A stretch of 13,134 nucleotides of DNA from Fibrobacter sp. (GCA_017520105.1 JAFWRL010000122.1:1-13134); one strand, 5' to 3'. Positions 1 through 6,849 are shown, numbered from the stretch's first letter. Made by a program: numbers and translations. Notes: generated by a model from the letters alone, not told the origin.

Positions 1-339
1 ATCATCTTTTTCACAGAATCGAATATGTTCATTCAAATATTTTATAGGAAAAGGGACAACTGTATATTGTCCATTTCTCACAAATTCTACCTTGAGCATA
101 TGCGCAAGTTCATCAAAAAGAATTTTGCCATCTGGATTTTCATTCAGCAATCCAAGGAACGCCCTCTCCTGCAAGCGTCGGATTATGTCTTGTGGACAAT
201 CCAACGCGCTTACGAAAAGGGCGATTTTCGATATTACAACTACCTGAAAGACAAAATAAATCTTGTCCACGACATTCTAGATACAAGGCGACATTCAAGC
301 AACTACTACACGCCGAAAAATCCGCTAGATAAAAAATAG
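1..339 (+). CDS. DUF3800 family protein, C-terminal part (5' end outside window)
   Basis: The frame is open from base 1 to the TAG at 337-339, so the gene starts upstream of the window and the ATG at 25 is probably internal. The visible 112 residues contain the hallmark of the DUF3800 C-terminus: a Leu-Gln-Ala-Ser-Asp-Tyr-Val-Leu-Trp-Thr-Ile-Gln-Arg stretch, then Tyr-Glu-Lys-Gly-Asp, Arg-Tyr-Tyr and a Lys-Ile-Asn-Leu-Val-His-Asp-Ile ending. In this family the Gln and the Asp of the QxxDY motif are highly conserved. A nuclease-like fold has been proposed, but the function is generally unestablished. DUF3800 genes often lie in accessory or mobile regions. No downstream gene follows on this strand; a terminator lies about 170 bases further on. 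Family assignment is fairly sure, function is not. Confidence 0.66.
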   Translation: MIFFTESNMFIQIFYRKRDNCILSISHKFYLEHMRKFIKKNFAIWIFIQQSKERPLLQASDYVLWTIQRAYEKGDFRYYNYLKDKINLVHDILDTRRHSSNYYTPKNPLDKK

Positions 340-475
340 ATCCCGTATAAGGCTAGGTTTCTATCGAAACGCATGGCATGAAGCCCGCTTTCACCTTAAT
401 GGGACCTGTTTTCTATAAAATACATAAATAAAGACATAAAGTCAAGTGCAATGGATTTAAATTGATATATTAACC

Positions 476-535
476 TATACTGGGCTGGTCGAAAGACCCA
501 GGTCCATTTCTGGCGAGGATGTTCCTCGCTTTTTT
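476..535 (+). ncRNA. possible small RNA or long 3' UTR ending in a terminator
   Basis: The stretch 340-546 has no gene. Within it, a TATACT (476-481) precedes a hairpin with a GGTC stem closed by a GAAA tetraloop (487-498), then the terminator hairpin at 513-529. A -10-like box, a GNRA-capped stem and an intrinsic terminator in 60 bases fit a very short transcript. They fit equally well the tail of the DUF3800 mRNA. No convincing -35 is seen and no known RNA family was recognised. Confidence 0.2.
513..535 (+). terminator. intrinsic terminator, forward strand
   Basis: A perfect 7-bp stem (GCGAGGA, 513-519, with TCCTCGC, 523-529) closes a TGT loop and is followed at once by six T (530-535). 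On the reverse strand no T-run follows the stem, so it terminates rightward transcription only. It would stop read-through from the DUF3800 gene into the 3' end of the convergent DUF4062 gene. Confidence 0.8.
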
Positions 536-546
536 GTATAACGCTT

Positions 547-2094
547 CTAATCTTCCTGTTCACTGTGCGTGGTAACATACTTACGGTTCGGATTATGAGA
601 AGCTGTGGTAGTCGGGCGAAGCTTCCCCATCATAACCAATTTGGTAGTATATTGCTGACGAGTCTTACTTTGATTTTTTACGCCTAGCATGTCCAAAATT
701 TCTTGTGCCGTTCGTGGCATTTCATTGCAAAATTCCAGTACCTTTTGCTGCTTGGCTGTAAGACGCACACTATTACTTTTTCCACCATGCTTGGTTACTT
801 TTTCGCCAAGGTTGGTTACCTTTTCATCTAGGTTGGTTACTTTTTCGTCTAGGTTGGTTACTTTTTCGGTGGAGTCTGACACTTTTGCCCTACGATATAT
901 AACCGTACGGAACACTTCGGCTTGATGGAATTCCGGCGTTTGGAGGCCGTATTGTTCGCAAGCGGCAATCAAATCCGTCGTTCCCGTACCCAAATGTTCG
1001 ATATAACCGGCAAGGAACAGCGGGTGTGCAATGACAGGGTTCGTTGGCTCGGACGAGTGCATTTCACGTAATTTCTGTACGGTAAGCCCATCGGGAAGCC
1101 TCCCAGGGTTCCAAATCTCGACTCGGTCTCGGAAAAGCATCACCTGCACGCTGGCATTGCTAGTATAGTCACGATGCGCAACGGCATTGGCAATAGCTTC
1201 TGCCACGGCGCTTTCCGGCAATTCGTAATCCACACGGGTATCTGCAGAATAGTCGCGAGTCCCCACACGGGCATCTATGCGCGACATTACAAAGCCAACG
1301 GCCTTATCAATCATCTCGAAGAGCGAACCAGCGAACACCTGATAGTTACGAATAGGCTTTTCCACTTTTGTACCATAAAACTGTGCGCAACGAACCTCCG
1401 ATGTGCGGAAGAACCGTTGCGGATCCTTGGCAAAAAGCAGTAGGGCCGAATTTGTCAAGCGACCGTCATCTGTCAATACATGTATGCCCGAAAAAATCTT
1501 TTCCATGCCATCAGCAAATGTCAGCGGGAAATTACGTTTTTCCTTTGCCCTGTTGATGAATGTCCGAACCCGTTCTAGGTCAATGTCATCGAAGGTAGCT
1601 ACCGGATGCGCCGCGGCGTCAAAAGGAGCCTTGCGAATGATTTCCTTTTGTTCCAGATAATCAATAAGGGAGTTGTAAACGGCTGTGCGCAGTTCTTCGT
1701 AGGTGGTAAAACTGCGACGAACAAGATCCTGTTCAACCTTCTTTATAAAAGCTTGTTCCTTTGGAGCACGTTTGAATTCGGTTCGCAGCGTGTACACTAG
1801 GCGATGAGCAAAGTGGGCCTTTGCGGTATCGTACTCATGTTCTGTAGGTGATACACCCTCAGAGTCCTCGTAGCCGTATTGCATGCCGAAAATACCCAAA
1901 TAAATATGGCTTCCGGCTGCTTGAGCAAGATATGCCTTTTGTGCAGAAACCTCGGATGCCGGCATGTCCTCAAAAATAAAAGGCACAAAGAATCGACCGA
2001 GCAAAGAGTCCGTTCGGATATAATCACACAAGAGTCGTCGTTCATGGGCGAACTCACGCTGAACACTGCTGATGAATACTTTTATACCACCCAT
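547..2094 (-). CDS. DUF4062 / GHKL ATPase (HATPase_c_4-like) protein with heptad-repeat linker and winged-helix-like C-terminus
   Basis: 515 residues. Residues 4-150 match DUF4062: a Lys-Val-Phe-Ile-Ser-Ser-Val start, then Gly-Ile-Phe-Gly-Xaa-Xaa-Tyr-Gly and Ser-Pro-Thr-Glu-His-Glu-Tyr. This domain resembles TIR-type Rossmann folds and is presumed to mediate signalling. Residues about 170-400 match the ATP-binding domain of RecG-like/AlbA_2 regulators (HATPase_c_4): N-box Glu299...Asn303...His307-Arg-Asp-Tyr, Asn329-Pro-Gly331, and His-Leu-Gly-Thr-Gly at 367-371. Residues 409-436 are four near-identical heptads (Glu-Lys-Val-Thr-Asn-Leu-Asp) whose Val/Leu spacing fits a short coiled coil. Residues 444-510 look like a winged helix. 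The usual N-terminal AlbA_2 domain is absent and DUF4062 takes its place. An in-frame TGA sits one codon before the ATG and no Shine-Dalgarno precedes it, so translation is probably coupled to the ORF at 2082-2174. Likely an ATP-sensing regulator or conflict-system protein; role inferred. Confidence 0.85.
   Translation of the reverse strand: MGGIKVFISSVQREFAHERRLLCDYIRTDSLLGRFFVPFIFEDMPASEVSAQKAYLAQAAGSHIYLGIFGMQYGYEDSEGVSPTEHEYDTAKAHFAHRLVYTLRTEFKRAPKEQAFIKKVEQDLVRRSFTTYEELRTAVYNSLIDYLEQKEIIRKAPFDAAAHPVATFDDIDLERVRTFINRAKEKRNFPLTFADGMEKIFSGIHVLTDDGRLTNSALLLFAKDPQRFFRTSEVRCAQFYGTKVEKPIRNYQVFAGSLFEMIDKAVGFVMSRIDARVGTRDYSADTRVDYELPESAVAEAIANAVAHRDYTSNASVQVMLFRDRVEIWNPGRLPDGLTVQKLREMHSSEPTNPVIAHPLFLAGYIEHLGTGTTDLIAACEQYGLQTPEFHQAEVFRTVIYRRAKVSDSTEKVTNLDEKVTNLDEKVTNLGEKVTKHGGKSNSVRLTAKQQKVLEFCNEMPRTAQEILDMLGVKNQSKTRQQYTTKLVMMGKLRPTTTASHNPNRKYVTTHSEQED
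791..868 (-). repeat. four tandem 21-bp repeats encoding heptads
   Basis: The octamer TTGGTTAC recurs exactly at 791, 812, 833 and 854, and the following bases are mostly conserved, giving four 21-bp units. On the coding strand each unit encodes Glu-Lys-Val-Thr-(Asn/Lys)-(Leu/His)-(Asp/Gly). Because 21 is a multiple of three, copy-number change would alter linker length without breaking the frame. Confidence 0.85.
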
Positions 2095-2174
2095 TTTTCA
2101 ATATCGGTATCCTGGCCGTTCTTGTCGGCGTTCCTGAACTTGTCGAGGAATTGGGCAAATTCTTCTCTAGTCAT
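2082..2174 (-). CDS. 30-residue leader ORF overlapping the DUF4062 gene start
   Basis: Reading leftward, ATG at 2174-2172 opens a 30-codon frame ending in TAA (2084-2082). It overlaps the first 13 bases of the DUF4062 gene in another frame. It starts Met-Thr-Arg-Glu-Glu-Phe, has an Asp-Lys-Phe...Asp-Lys-Asn-Gly centre and ends Lys-Trp-Val-Val. An AAGGA Shine-Dalgarno (2180-2184) stands 5 bases before the ATG, whereas the DUF4062 ATG has none. This arrangement fits a leader peptide or small protein whose translation delivers ribosomes to the overlapping downstream start. The Asp/Lys/Asn/Gly segment recalls part of an EF-hand loop, but is too short to claim one. Protein function unknown. Confidence 0.45.
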   Translation of the reverse strand: MTREEFAQFLDKFRNADKNGQDTDIEKWVV

Positions 2175-2190
2175 TGGAGTCCTTATTCTA

Positions 2191-2217
2191 GGTAGAGAAA
2201 GCCCTCTACCTATTATA
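2191..2217 (-). promoter_or_regulatory. promoter/leader with perfect inverted repeat upstream of the DUF4062 gene
   Basis: On the minus strand a consensus -10 TATAAT (2217-2212) is followed immediately by GGTAGAG-N6-CTCTACC, a perfect 7-bp inverted repeat (2210-2191). A start about 7 bases after the -10 would fall within the left arm. The element is therefore either a protein-binding operator over the start site or a hairpin at the extreme 5' end of the mRNA. The spacing-matched -35 (AACGGA) is poor, which would suit an activated promoter. Confidence 0.45.
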
Positions 2218-2282
2218 TTAACACGCTTTTTTGATCCGTTTGTTCTGAAATTTTATGTAAAAAAATGTTATAAGAAAAGGTG

Positions 2283-2303
2283 ACCCCGGAACTAGTCCGG
2301 GGT
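2283..2303. repeat. 8-bp perfect hairpin in intergenic spacer
   Basis: ACCCCGGA (2283-2290) pairs with TCCGGGGT (2296-2303) around a 5-base loop. On neither strand is it followed by a continuous T-run; the minus strand has only CACCTTTTCTT. It may be a weak terminator or part of a dispersed intergenic repeat. Confidence 0.5.
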
Positions 2304-2312
2304 GACAAAGCG

Positions 2313-2332
2313 AAAAGCCTGGAGGACAGGCT
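2313..2332 (-). terminator. probable intrinsic terminator after the TrkA-RyR gene
   Basis: Read leftward, AGCCTG-TCCTC-CAGGCT forms a 6-bp stem with a 5-base loop (2332-2316), followed by TTTCGCTTT. It lies about 75 bases beyond the stop of the gene at 2406-4052 and would separate that gene from the DUF4062 unit. The T-run is short, hence moderate confidence. Confidence 0.45.
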
Positions 2333-2344
2333 GTACAAGAATTC

Positions 2345-2404
2345 ACTGGATCCTTCACATTCGTTCAGGATGACGTTTGGAGAAAATGGCGTCAGGATGA
2401 CGTT
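2345..2404. repeat. dispersed-type intergenic repeat with a partial second copy
   Basis: ACTGGATCCTTC (from 2345) through TTCAGGATGACGT (to 2376) has the form of an intergenic repeat I recall from Fibrobacter and other genomes (GTCATCCTGA...GAAGGATCCAGT on the other strand). A second CAGGATGACGT occurs at 2393-2403, where CGTCA/TGACG also forms a short inverted repeat. The arms ATCCT and AGGAT can pair in the first copy. Copy number elsewhere in the genome cannot be judged here. Confidence 0.5.
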
Positions 2405-2405
2405 A

Positions 2406-4052
2406 TCAACCGTTCATAATGTACTCAGCATTTTCGAGAGTGCATGAGTACTTCATCTTGGATTCTTCGGAGAGGCGTTCAAACGGAACGATGTCCTCAT
2501 GCGTAAAGGTTCTTTCGTCTGTCGGGCCGGAGCGGTAGCCCATCAGGAGCATGGACATCATCCAGCGGCGGTGTTCAGCTTCGCGGAAGAGGTAATCGTC
2601 GTCGTTTACGTCAAAACAGCGTTTGCGGAGGGGAAGTGCGTTCGCGCAGTATATGGCGGCGGTCTTGTCGGCTTCGCTCAAGCGGTACCACATTTTTTCT
2701 TCGGTCTCGCGGGTCGCGGGGTTTACGTTGCGTTCGCGGACGTAGTTCGCGCGCTGGCCGCGTTCGACGCGCTTGGAATGCACGAATTCCTTCATTTCGT
2801 CGATGTCGCCCATGATGCGCACGTAGCCGTACATTCCGCTTTCGTTGATGTGCTTGATGATGTCGTCGTTCGCTTCGCGCCAATAGACGGCAATGTCTGC
2901 ATGGTCATAGACGGCACGGGGTAAATGTACGAGCGTGGAAATCGCCTTGGACGCATCTTCCTTACAAATGCACACGACAAGGCGCTCCTTGGGGCTTGCG
3001 GCAATTCCTGCGATATAGTTTCGCGCCAAATCCGCTTCGCTATAAGCATCGACAAAGTTCCATTCGACATCGAGATAGTCTCCGCGATTCGTCTCTGGTT
3101 CATGCGTAACTTTATTTCCATTCGCATCGACATAGGTGTATTTCGAAAGCCTAAAGAGGCCCATGCGGGAAACGACTAGACGGTCAACCCACTTTTCGCA
3201 ATCTTCATCGACAAAGGTGATGCACGTTTTCAAATTCGTTCGTCTGTAATTCGGGTAGTGGCAAATATTTGCTACAGCAAAGGCCACCGCCTGCGCAATG
3301 GGTCCCGTGCCTATCAGCACGACATGCAAGCGCTGGTTATCCGACTCACGAATTGTAGGCAAAAAATCTGTGCCCACAAGCAGTTGTTCCGACATAAGTT
3401 CGTATTCGTTAAAGATATCAACGAGCAAATGCCCTTTATTCTGTTCATGAGATTTCAAGTACCACAGCACTTCAGATGTCGAAGGTTCGGTCAAAAGCAG
3501 ATGGCAATGGATATCATGCGGAGACTTTTCGCATAAATTGCGTAAGACCTCAATGCAGTGCAAGTTGCGTGAATCGCGTTCGGGACCGTCTTCGCCAATC
3601 ACGAGAATCTGGCTTGCCAATAGCGCCCCTGCAAAAAGCAAATCTTCTTCGTTCTCATAATCTTTCTTGTAATGGATAAAGCGTCCGTCAATATCACGGC
3701 GGCTTACTACAACAACGGGGCGTTTGTCGCCCTTGAGCGCACGCAAAATACTCTTGAGCTGGTGACCCGCGCCAAGCACGAGCACATGACCGCGCACATC
3801 GACATGCTTTTTGCCTTCGCGCATAGATTCTGAAGTGTTCTTGATCACATTGATCATGACGCTGATAAACAGCACGGCAAAAACAACATAACCGGACAAG
3901 AAACCCTTCCAGCCGAGCGACTTTTCGCCAAGCACCCATGAACCGAGAAAAACGCCGATGACAAAAATAATCAGGGACAAGCCCAGCAAAATCAGGATCT
4001 TTTTTGCCAGTCCGTTTGACCATGCGCCTTTAATAATGCCTTTAACGTTCAT
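2406..4052 (-). CDS. membrane-anchored TrkA/RCK-like protein with C-terminal RyR domain
   Basis: 548 residues. Two hydrophobic segments (about 18-41 and 51-70) form an N-terminal membrane hairpin; only about 10 residues separate them and no TVGYG-type selectivity filter is visible. Two Rossmann-like regions follow, starting at His-Val-Leu-Val-Leu-Gly-Ala-Gly (89-96) and His-Val-Val-Leu-Ile-Gly-Thr-Gly (243-250), as in TrkA_N/RCK dinucleotide-binding domains. Residues about 452-545 match the RyR domain: Trp-Tyr-Arg-Leu-Ser-Glu-Ala, Glu-Ala-Glu-His-Arg-Arg-Trp, Met-Gly-Tyr-Arg-Ser-Gly and Val-Pro-Phe-Glu-Arg-Leu-Ser. Bacterial RyR-TrkA proteins are thought to sense nucleotide-type ligands at the membrane; ligand and effect are unknown. 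AGGGG 7 bases before the ATG serves as ribosome-binding site, and a TATAAT lies at 4084-4079. Domain calls firm, role inferred. Confidence 0.87.
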   Translation of the reverse strand: MNVKGIIKGAWSNGLAKKILILLGLSLIIFVIGVFLGSWVLGEKSLGWKGFLSGYVVFAVLFISVMINVIKNTSESMREGKKHVDVRGHVLVLGAGHQLKSILRALKGDKRPVVVVSRRDIDGRFIHYKKDYENEEDLLFAGALLASQILVIGEDGPERDSRNLHCIEVLRNLCEKSPHDIHCHLLLTEPSTSEVLWYLKSHEQNKGHLLVDIFNEYELMSEQLLVGTDFLPTIRESDNQRLHVVLIGTGPIAQAVAFAVANICHYPNYRRTNLKTCITFVDEDCEKWVDRLVVSRMGLFRLSKYTYVDANGNKVTHEPETNRGDYLDVEWNFVDAYSEADLARNYIAGIAASPKERLVVCICKEDASKAISTLVHLPRAVYDHADIAVYWREANDDIIKHINESGMYGYVRIMGDIDEMKEFVHSKRVERGQRANYVRERNVNPATRETEEKMWYRLSEADKTAAIYCANALPLRKRCFDVNDDDYLFREAEHRRWMMSMLLMGYRSGPTDERTFTHEDIVPFERLSEESKMKYSCTLENAEYIMNG

Positions 4053-4078
4053 GATACGCCCCTGATAAATACAATAAT

Positions 4079-4084
4079 ATTATA
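4079..4084 (-). promoter_or_regulatory. -10 box for the TrkA-RyR gene
   Basis: TATAAT on the minus strand, 26 bases before the ATG at 4052 and within the 48-base gap after the upstream gene. The spacing-matched -35 (AAGATA) is weak, so read-through from upstream may also contribute. Confidence 0.35.
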
Positions 4085-4100
4085 GTTAATTTTTCAGGCG

Positions 4101-6842
4101 TTATCTTGCTAGGCATTTCTTCTGGTAATACGCTCCTCGAGCATTGCGTTCACCGTCAACAACGCGGCCCATGGCATTATACGATTTCTTCAAAGTGATC
4201 CCGGAAATATTTTCAGCGGACGCACGGACTCGGCTATTTTTATACCCGATACTCACACGTCCAGAATCTGCATTCACGGTATCCTTATAACCGCGGCCAT
4301 AGTAAATAAACGGTTTTTCTGTACGGTAGTCCCATTCTTCGCCATCGATGATAAGCTTACCTAACGTGCTGCCATAAGAAGCTGTCCCCACGCTATAAGG
4401 ACTATCATCAGCTTTTTCCACATCAACATACACCTTGACAACGTCAGGTGTAATTATAATGTTCCCACCATGGCTATAGGCTCCAGCACCAAGTCCCGAA
4501 GAATACATGCCACCCGTAGATTTTACCTCTCCACCAGAGATGATGATATCGCCAAAAGTTCTATATTCGCTAGCTGTTTCGCCTGCAGCACCAATACCCG
4601 GAGCATCCCGACCACCGACAGCCGTGACAACGCCACCCGAGATCACTACAGAATCCATACTGCCAATTCCTGCGACCTGATAGGTTCCTATCGCAGTAAC
4701 GTCACCTCCACTTATTACAACACCACCTCTATCACCGCCAATAGCAGCCCAGGCCCTGATCCCGCCCTCGGAAACAACAGTTCCTCCACTAATCGTAACA
4801 GAAGCACAGGTAGTACCATAGCCATAATAAGACGACGGGAGTCCACAGCCAATCCCGGCAGCAAAATAGCCACCTGTAGCCGTAACATTTCCGCCACTAA
4901 TTGTGATAACATTATTGTCACTGAGCGAGCCGCCTCCAATAGCAGGAGCTTCTTTTCCGCCCTCGGCAACAACGGTTCCTCCACTAATCGTAATAGCCCC
5001 AATTCTGCCACCATAGCCACCATAGCAACCACCGATACCAGCAGCATAATCACCAAGACTTTTCGCCGTAACCGAGCCGCCCTTAATCGTTATACCACCG
5101 GCTGGGGATTCCCTGCTGCAGCCTCCAATTCCAGGTGCACCATCGGCCACAATTTTTCCGTCAAGAATCACTATATTGCCATTTCTACTATCGTCTCCAC
5201 TCCCTCCAATACCCGCAACACCCGAACCACTAGCAGTTGCTTTTAAAGACCCCTTGCCATCAATCGTGAGCGTATGACCTTGCGATATATAAATACCCGC
5301 CCCCATCCAACAATAACCCTTCACAATATTCTCACCTTCTAGAATAATCGTGCAGTTTCCTTCGCAGGTGAGTCCGGACCAGCTAGGTTTATCCCAGCCA
5401 CACTTGAGCACTCCTTGAGATTGGTAGCGTTCTTCATCGACACTATCGATTACCGCATCCTTGATTTTTATCGTTGCATCAGCAGCAATCGAAACCTTGC
5501 AAGAGTCCGCAAGCTTGCCCGTAAGGATATCGCCTTTTTTCGCAACATAATCGCCTGTCAGCGATGCTAGATTGACAACATTTCCCGAGGTCACCGTAAA
5601 ATCGAAAGACTGCGAGCCCTTATAACCGCCAACACCTTTAACCGTAAAAACATAATCGCCGGCAGAACTCACTGCGTCCACTCCAAATTCTTTTTGACCA
5701 TTCGTAACAACGACCTTGTAGTCGGGACCTTCCTTCAGGATTCTGCCATCTAGCGATGTTACGACATAGTCAAATGAAACAGGATTTTTTCCGTCAAGAA
5801 AATAATACGGTCTGACACCGTCAATGGTCGCCCACGAAAGTTCAGCATTCTCTTTCCATTGAGCATAAAGCGTCATTATAGAGTCAAGTTTATCTGCAGT
5901 ATTTTTTATTTCTGCATGGTCGGCGTAAAAAACGCCTTTGCCATCGGCCGCTGTATTCCACCCAACAAACGTCCAACCGTTACGTACAAAAGCATTCTTC
6001 GAAAGTAACGAGGTTGCACGATAAACGACCTTTTGATTTTCCATCGTTCCCACGACATCTTTGTGATTCTTGTCGAACTTGATTGAGAGATATTTACCAG
6101 GAACAAAGGTGAACACGCTGTCCGTCACTTTTTCTGTTTCCATCCCATCAATAACAATCTTGCCGCGAATGCCGACACTTCCCAACCCAATACTACTTAC
6201 GGTTCCAGAATCTTTTTCCAAAACAATCTTTTTCACCCCGGAAGTAATCGTAACATTGCCACACTTTCCAAGTTTACCGCATCCAATGGCAGCAGCACCA
6301 TTATGTCCCTTAGCATAAATAGTTCCACCACTAATCAGGATATTGCCACATTTGCCGCCGTCTGCACCGCCGATACTCGCCGAAGCAGTCCCTCCGTTAA
6401 CAGTAATTACGCCACCACGAATTTCAATATCGCCACAGGGATGAAATCTGTCACTGCCACCAATGCCCGCAGAAAAGCCGTCGGAACGGACATCAAGGGA
6501 ACCTGGGCCATCAATAACAAGCGTGTGACCTTCCGGTATATAAATACCGGGAGCCTCCTGACTAAAAGGTCTGACATAATTCGAGTCTTCGAGAATAATC
6601 GTGCAGGAGCCCTTGCAAGTTATCCCCGCTCCACCATGTGCATACTCATCCCCGACAACAACCACATTTTTGAGCACCACTTCAGCACCATCAGCAATCG
6701 ACAGCATATAGTCGCCACTCAGCGTATCCGTGAGGGTGTCGCCGGACTGAGCGATATAATCATCTTTTAGCTGGGCAAGATTTACCGGTTCAGCAAAGAT
6801 GACCGATACCGCAAACAAAGTCATCCATAACAGCGCTCGCAT
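4101..6842 (-). CDS. exported bilobed Gly-rich repeat protein with InlB-type B repeat
   Basis: 913 residues from the ATG at 6842. That start has AAGGAG 7 bases upstream and opens directly on a signal peptide (Met-Arg-Ala-Leu-Leu-Trp..., likely cleaved after Phe-Ala at 16-17). An ATG 15 codons earlier lacks both. Lobe A (about 20-247) and lobe B (about 422-800) share the same plan: Val-Asn-Leu-Ala, Asp-Tyr, Gly-Asp-(Thr/Ile)-Leu, (Gly)-Asn/Ser-Cys-Thr-Ile-Ile-Leu-Glu, Gly-Ile-Tyr-Ile, Gly-His-Thr-Leu, then rows of Ala-Gly-Ile-Gly-Gly and Ile-Ser-Gly-Gly-Xaa-Val. Such short repeats suggest a beta-helix or similar solenoid. Between the lobes lies a Listeria-Bacteroides (InlB B) repeat (about 254-331: Gly-Trp-Asn-Thr-Ala-Ala-Asp-Gly, Leu-Tyr-Ala-Gln-Trp) and an Ig-like linker (332-418). 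The tail (Met-Gly-Arg-Val-Val...Arg-Gly-Ala-Tyr-Tyr) faintly resembles a type IX sorting end. Probably cell-surface or secreted adhesion or carbohydrate-contact protein. Confidence 0.85.
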   Translation of the reverse strand: MRALLWMTLFAVSVIFAEPVNLAQLKDDYIAQSGDTLTDTLSGDYMLSIADGAEVVLKNVVVVGDEYAHGGAGITCKGSCTIILEDSNYVRPFSQEAPGIYIPEGHTLVIDGPGSLDVRSDGFSAGIGGSDRFHPCGDIEIRGGVITVNGGTASASIGGADGGKCGNILISGGTIYAKGHNGAAAIGCGKLGKCGNVTITSGVKKIVLEKDSGTVSSIGLGSVGIRGKIVIDGMETEKVTDSVFTFVPGKYLSIKFDKNHKDVVGTMENQKVVYRATSLLSKNAFVRNGWTFVGWNTAADGKGVFYADHAEIKNTADKLDSIMTLYAQWKENAELSWATIDGVRPYYFLDGKNPVSFDYVVTSLDGRILKEGPDYKVVVTNGQKEFGVDAVSSAGDYVFTVKGVGGYKGSQSFDFTVTSGNVVNLASLTGDYVAKKGDILTGKLADSCKVSIAADATIKIKDAVIDSVDEERYQSQGVLKCGWDKPSWSGLTCEGNCTIILEGENIVKGYCWMGAGIYISQGHTLTIDGKGSLKATASGSGVAGIGGSGDDSRNGNIVILDGKIVADGAPGIGGCSRESPAGGITIKGGSVTAKSLGDYAAGIGGCYGGYGGRIGAITISGGTVVAEGGKEAPAIGGGSLSDNNVITISGGNVTATGGYFAAGIGCGLPSSYYGYGTTCASVTISGGTVVSEGGIRAWAAIGGDRGGVVISGGDVTAIGTYQVAGIGSMDSVVISGGVVTAVGGRDAPGIGAAGETASEYRTFGDIIISGGEVKSTGGMYSSGLGAGAYSHGGNIIITPDVVKVYVDVEKADDSPYSVGTASYGSTLGKLIIDGEEWDYRTEKPFIYYGRGYKDTVNADSGRVSIGYKNSRVRASAENISGITLKKSYNAMGRVVDGERNARGAYYQKKCLAR

Positions 6843-6849
6843 GTTTTCA

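Noticed and set aside
396..578. 60-codon frame on the minus strand
   Set aside because: It covers the terminator hairpins, overlaps the DUF4062 3' end and has a composition unlike protein.
791..868. CRISPR-like array
   Set aside because: The 21-bp units are contiguous with no spacers and are in-frame coding heptads.
1879..2283. 134-codon frame on the + strand across the DUF4062 start
   Set aside because: It is antisense to a recognised domain and to the promoter region; no similarity to any family was recognised.
4470..5246. 258-codon Ser/Asn/Thr-rich frame on the + strand
   Set aside because: It is the mirror of the Gly-rich repeats of the exported protein, has no ribosome-binding site and shows no domain.
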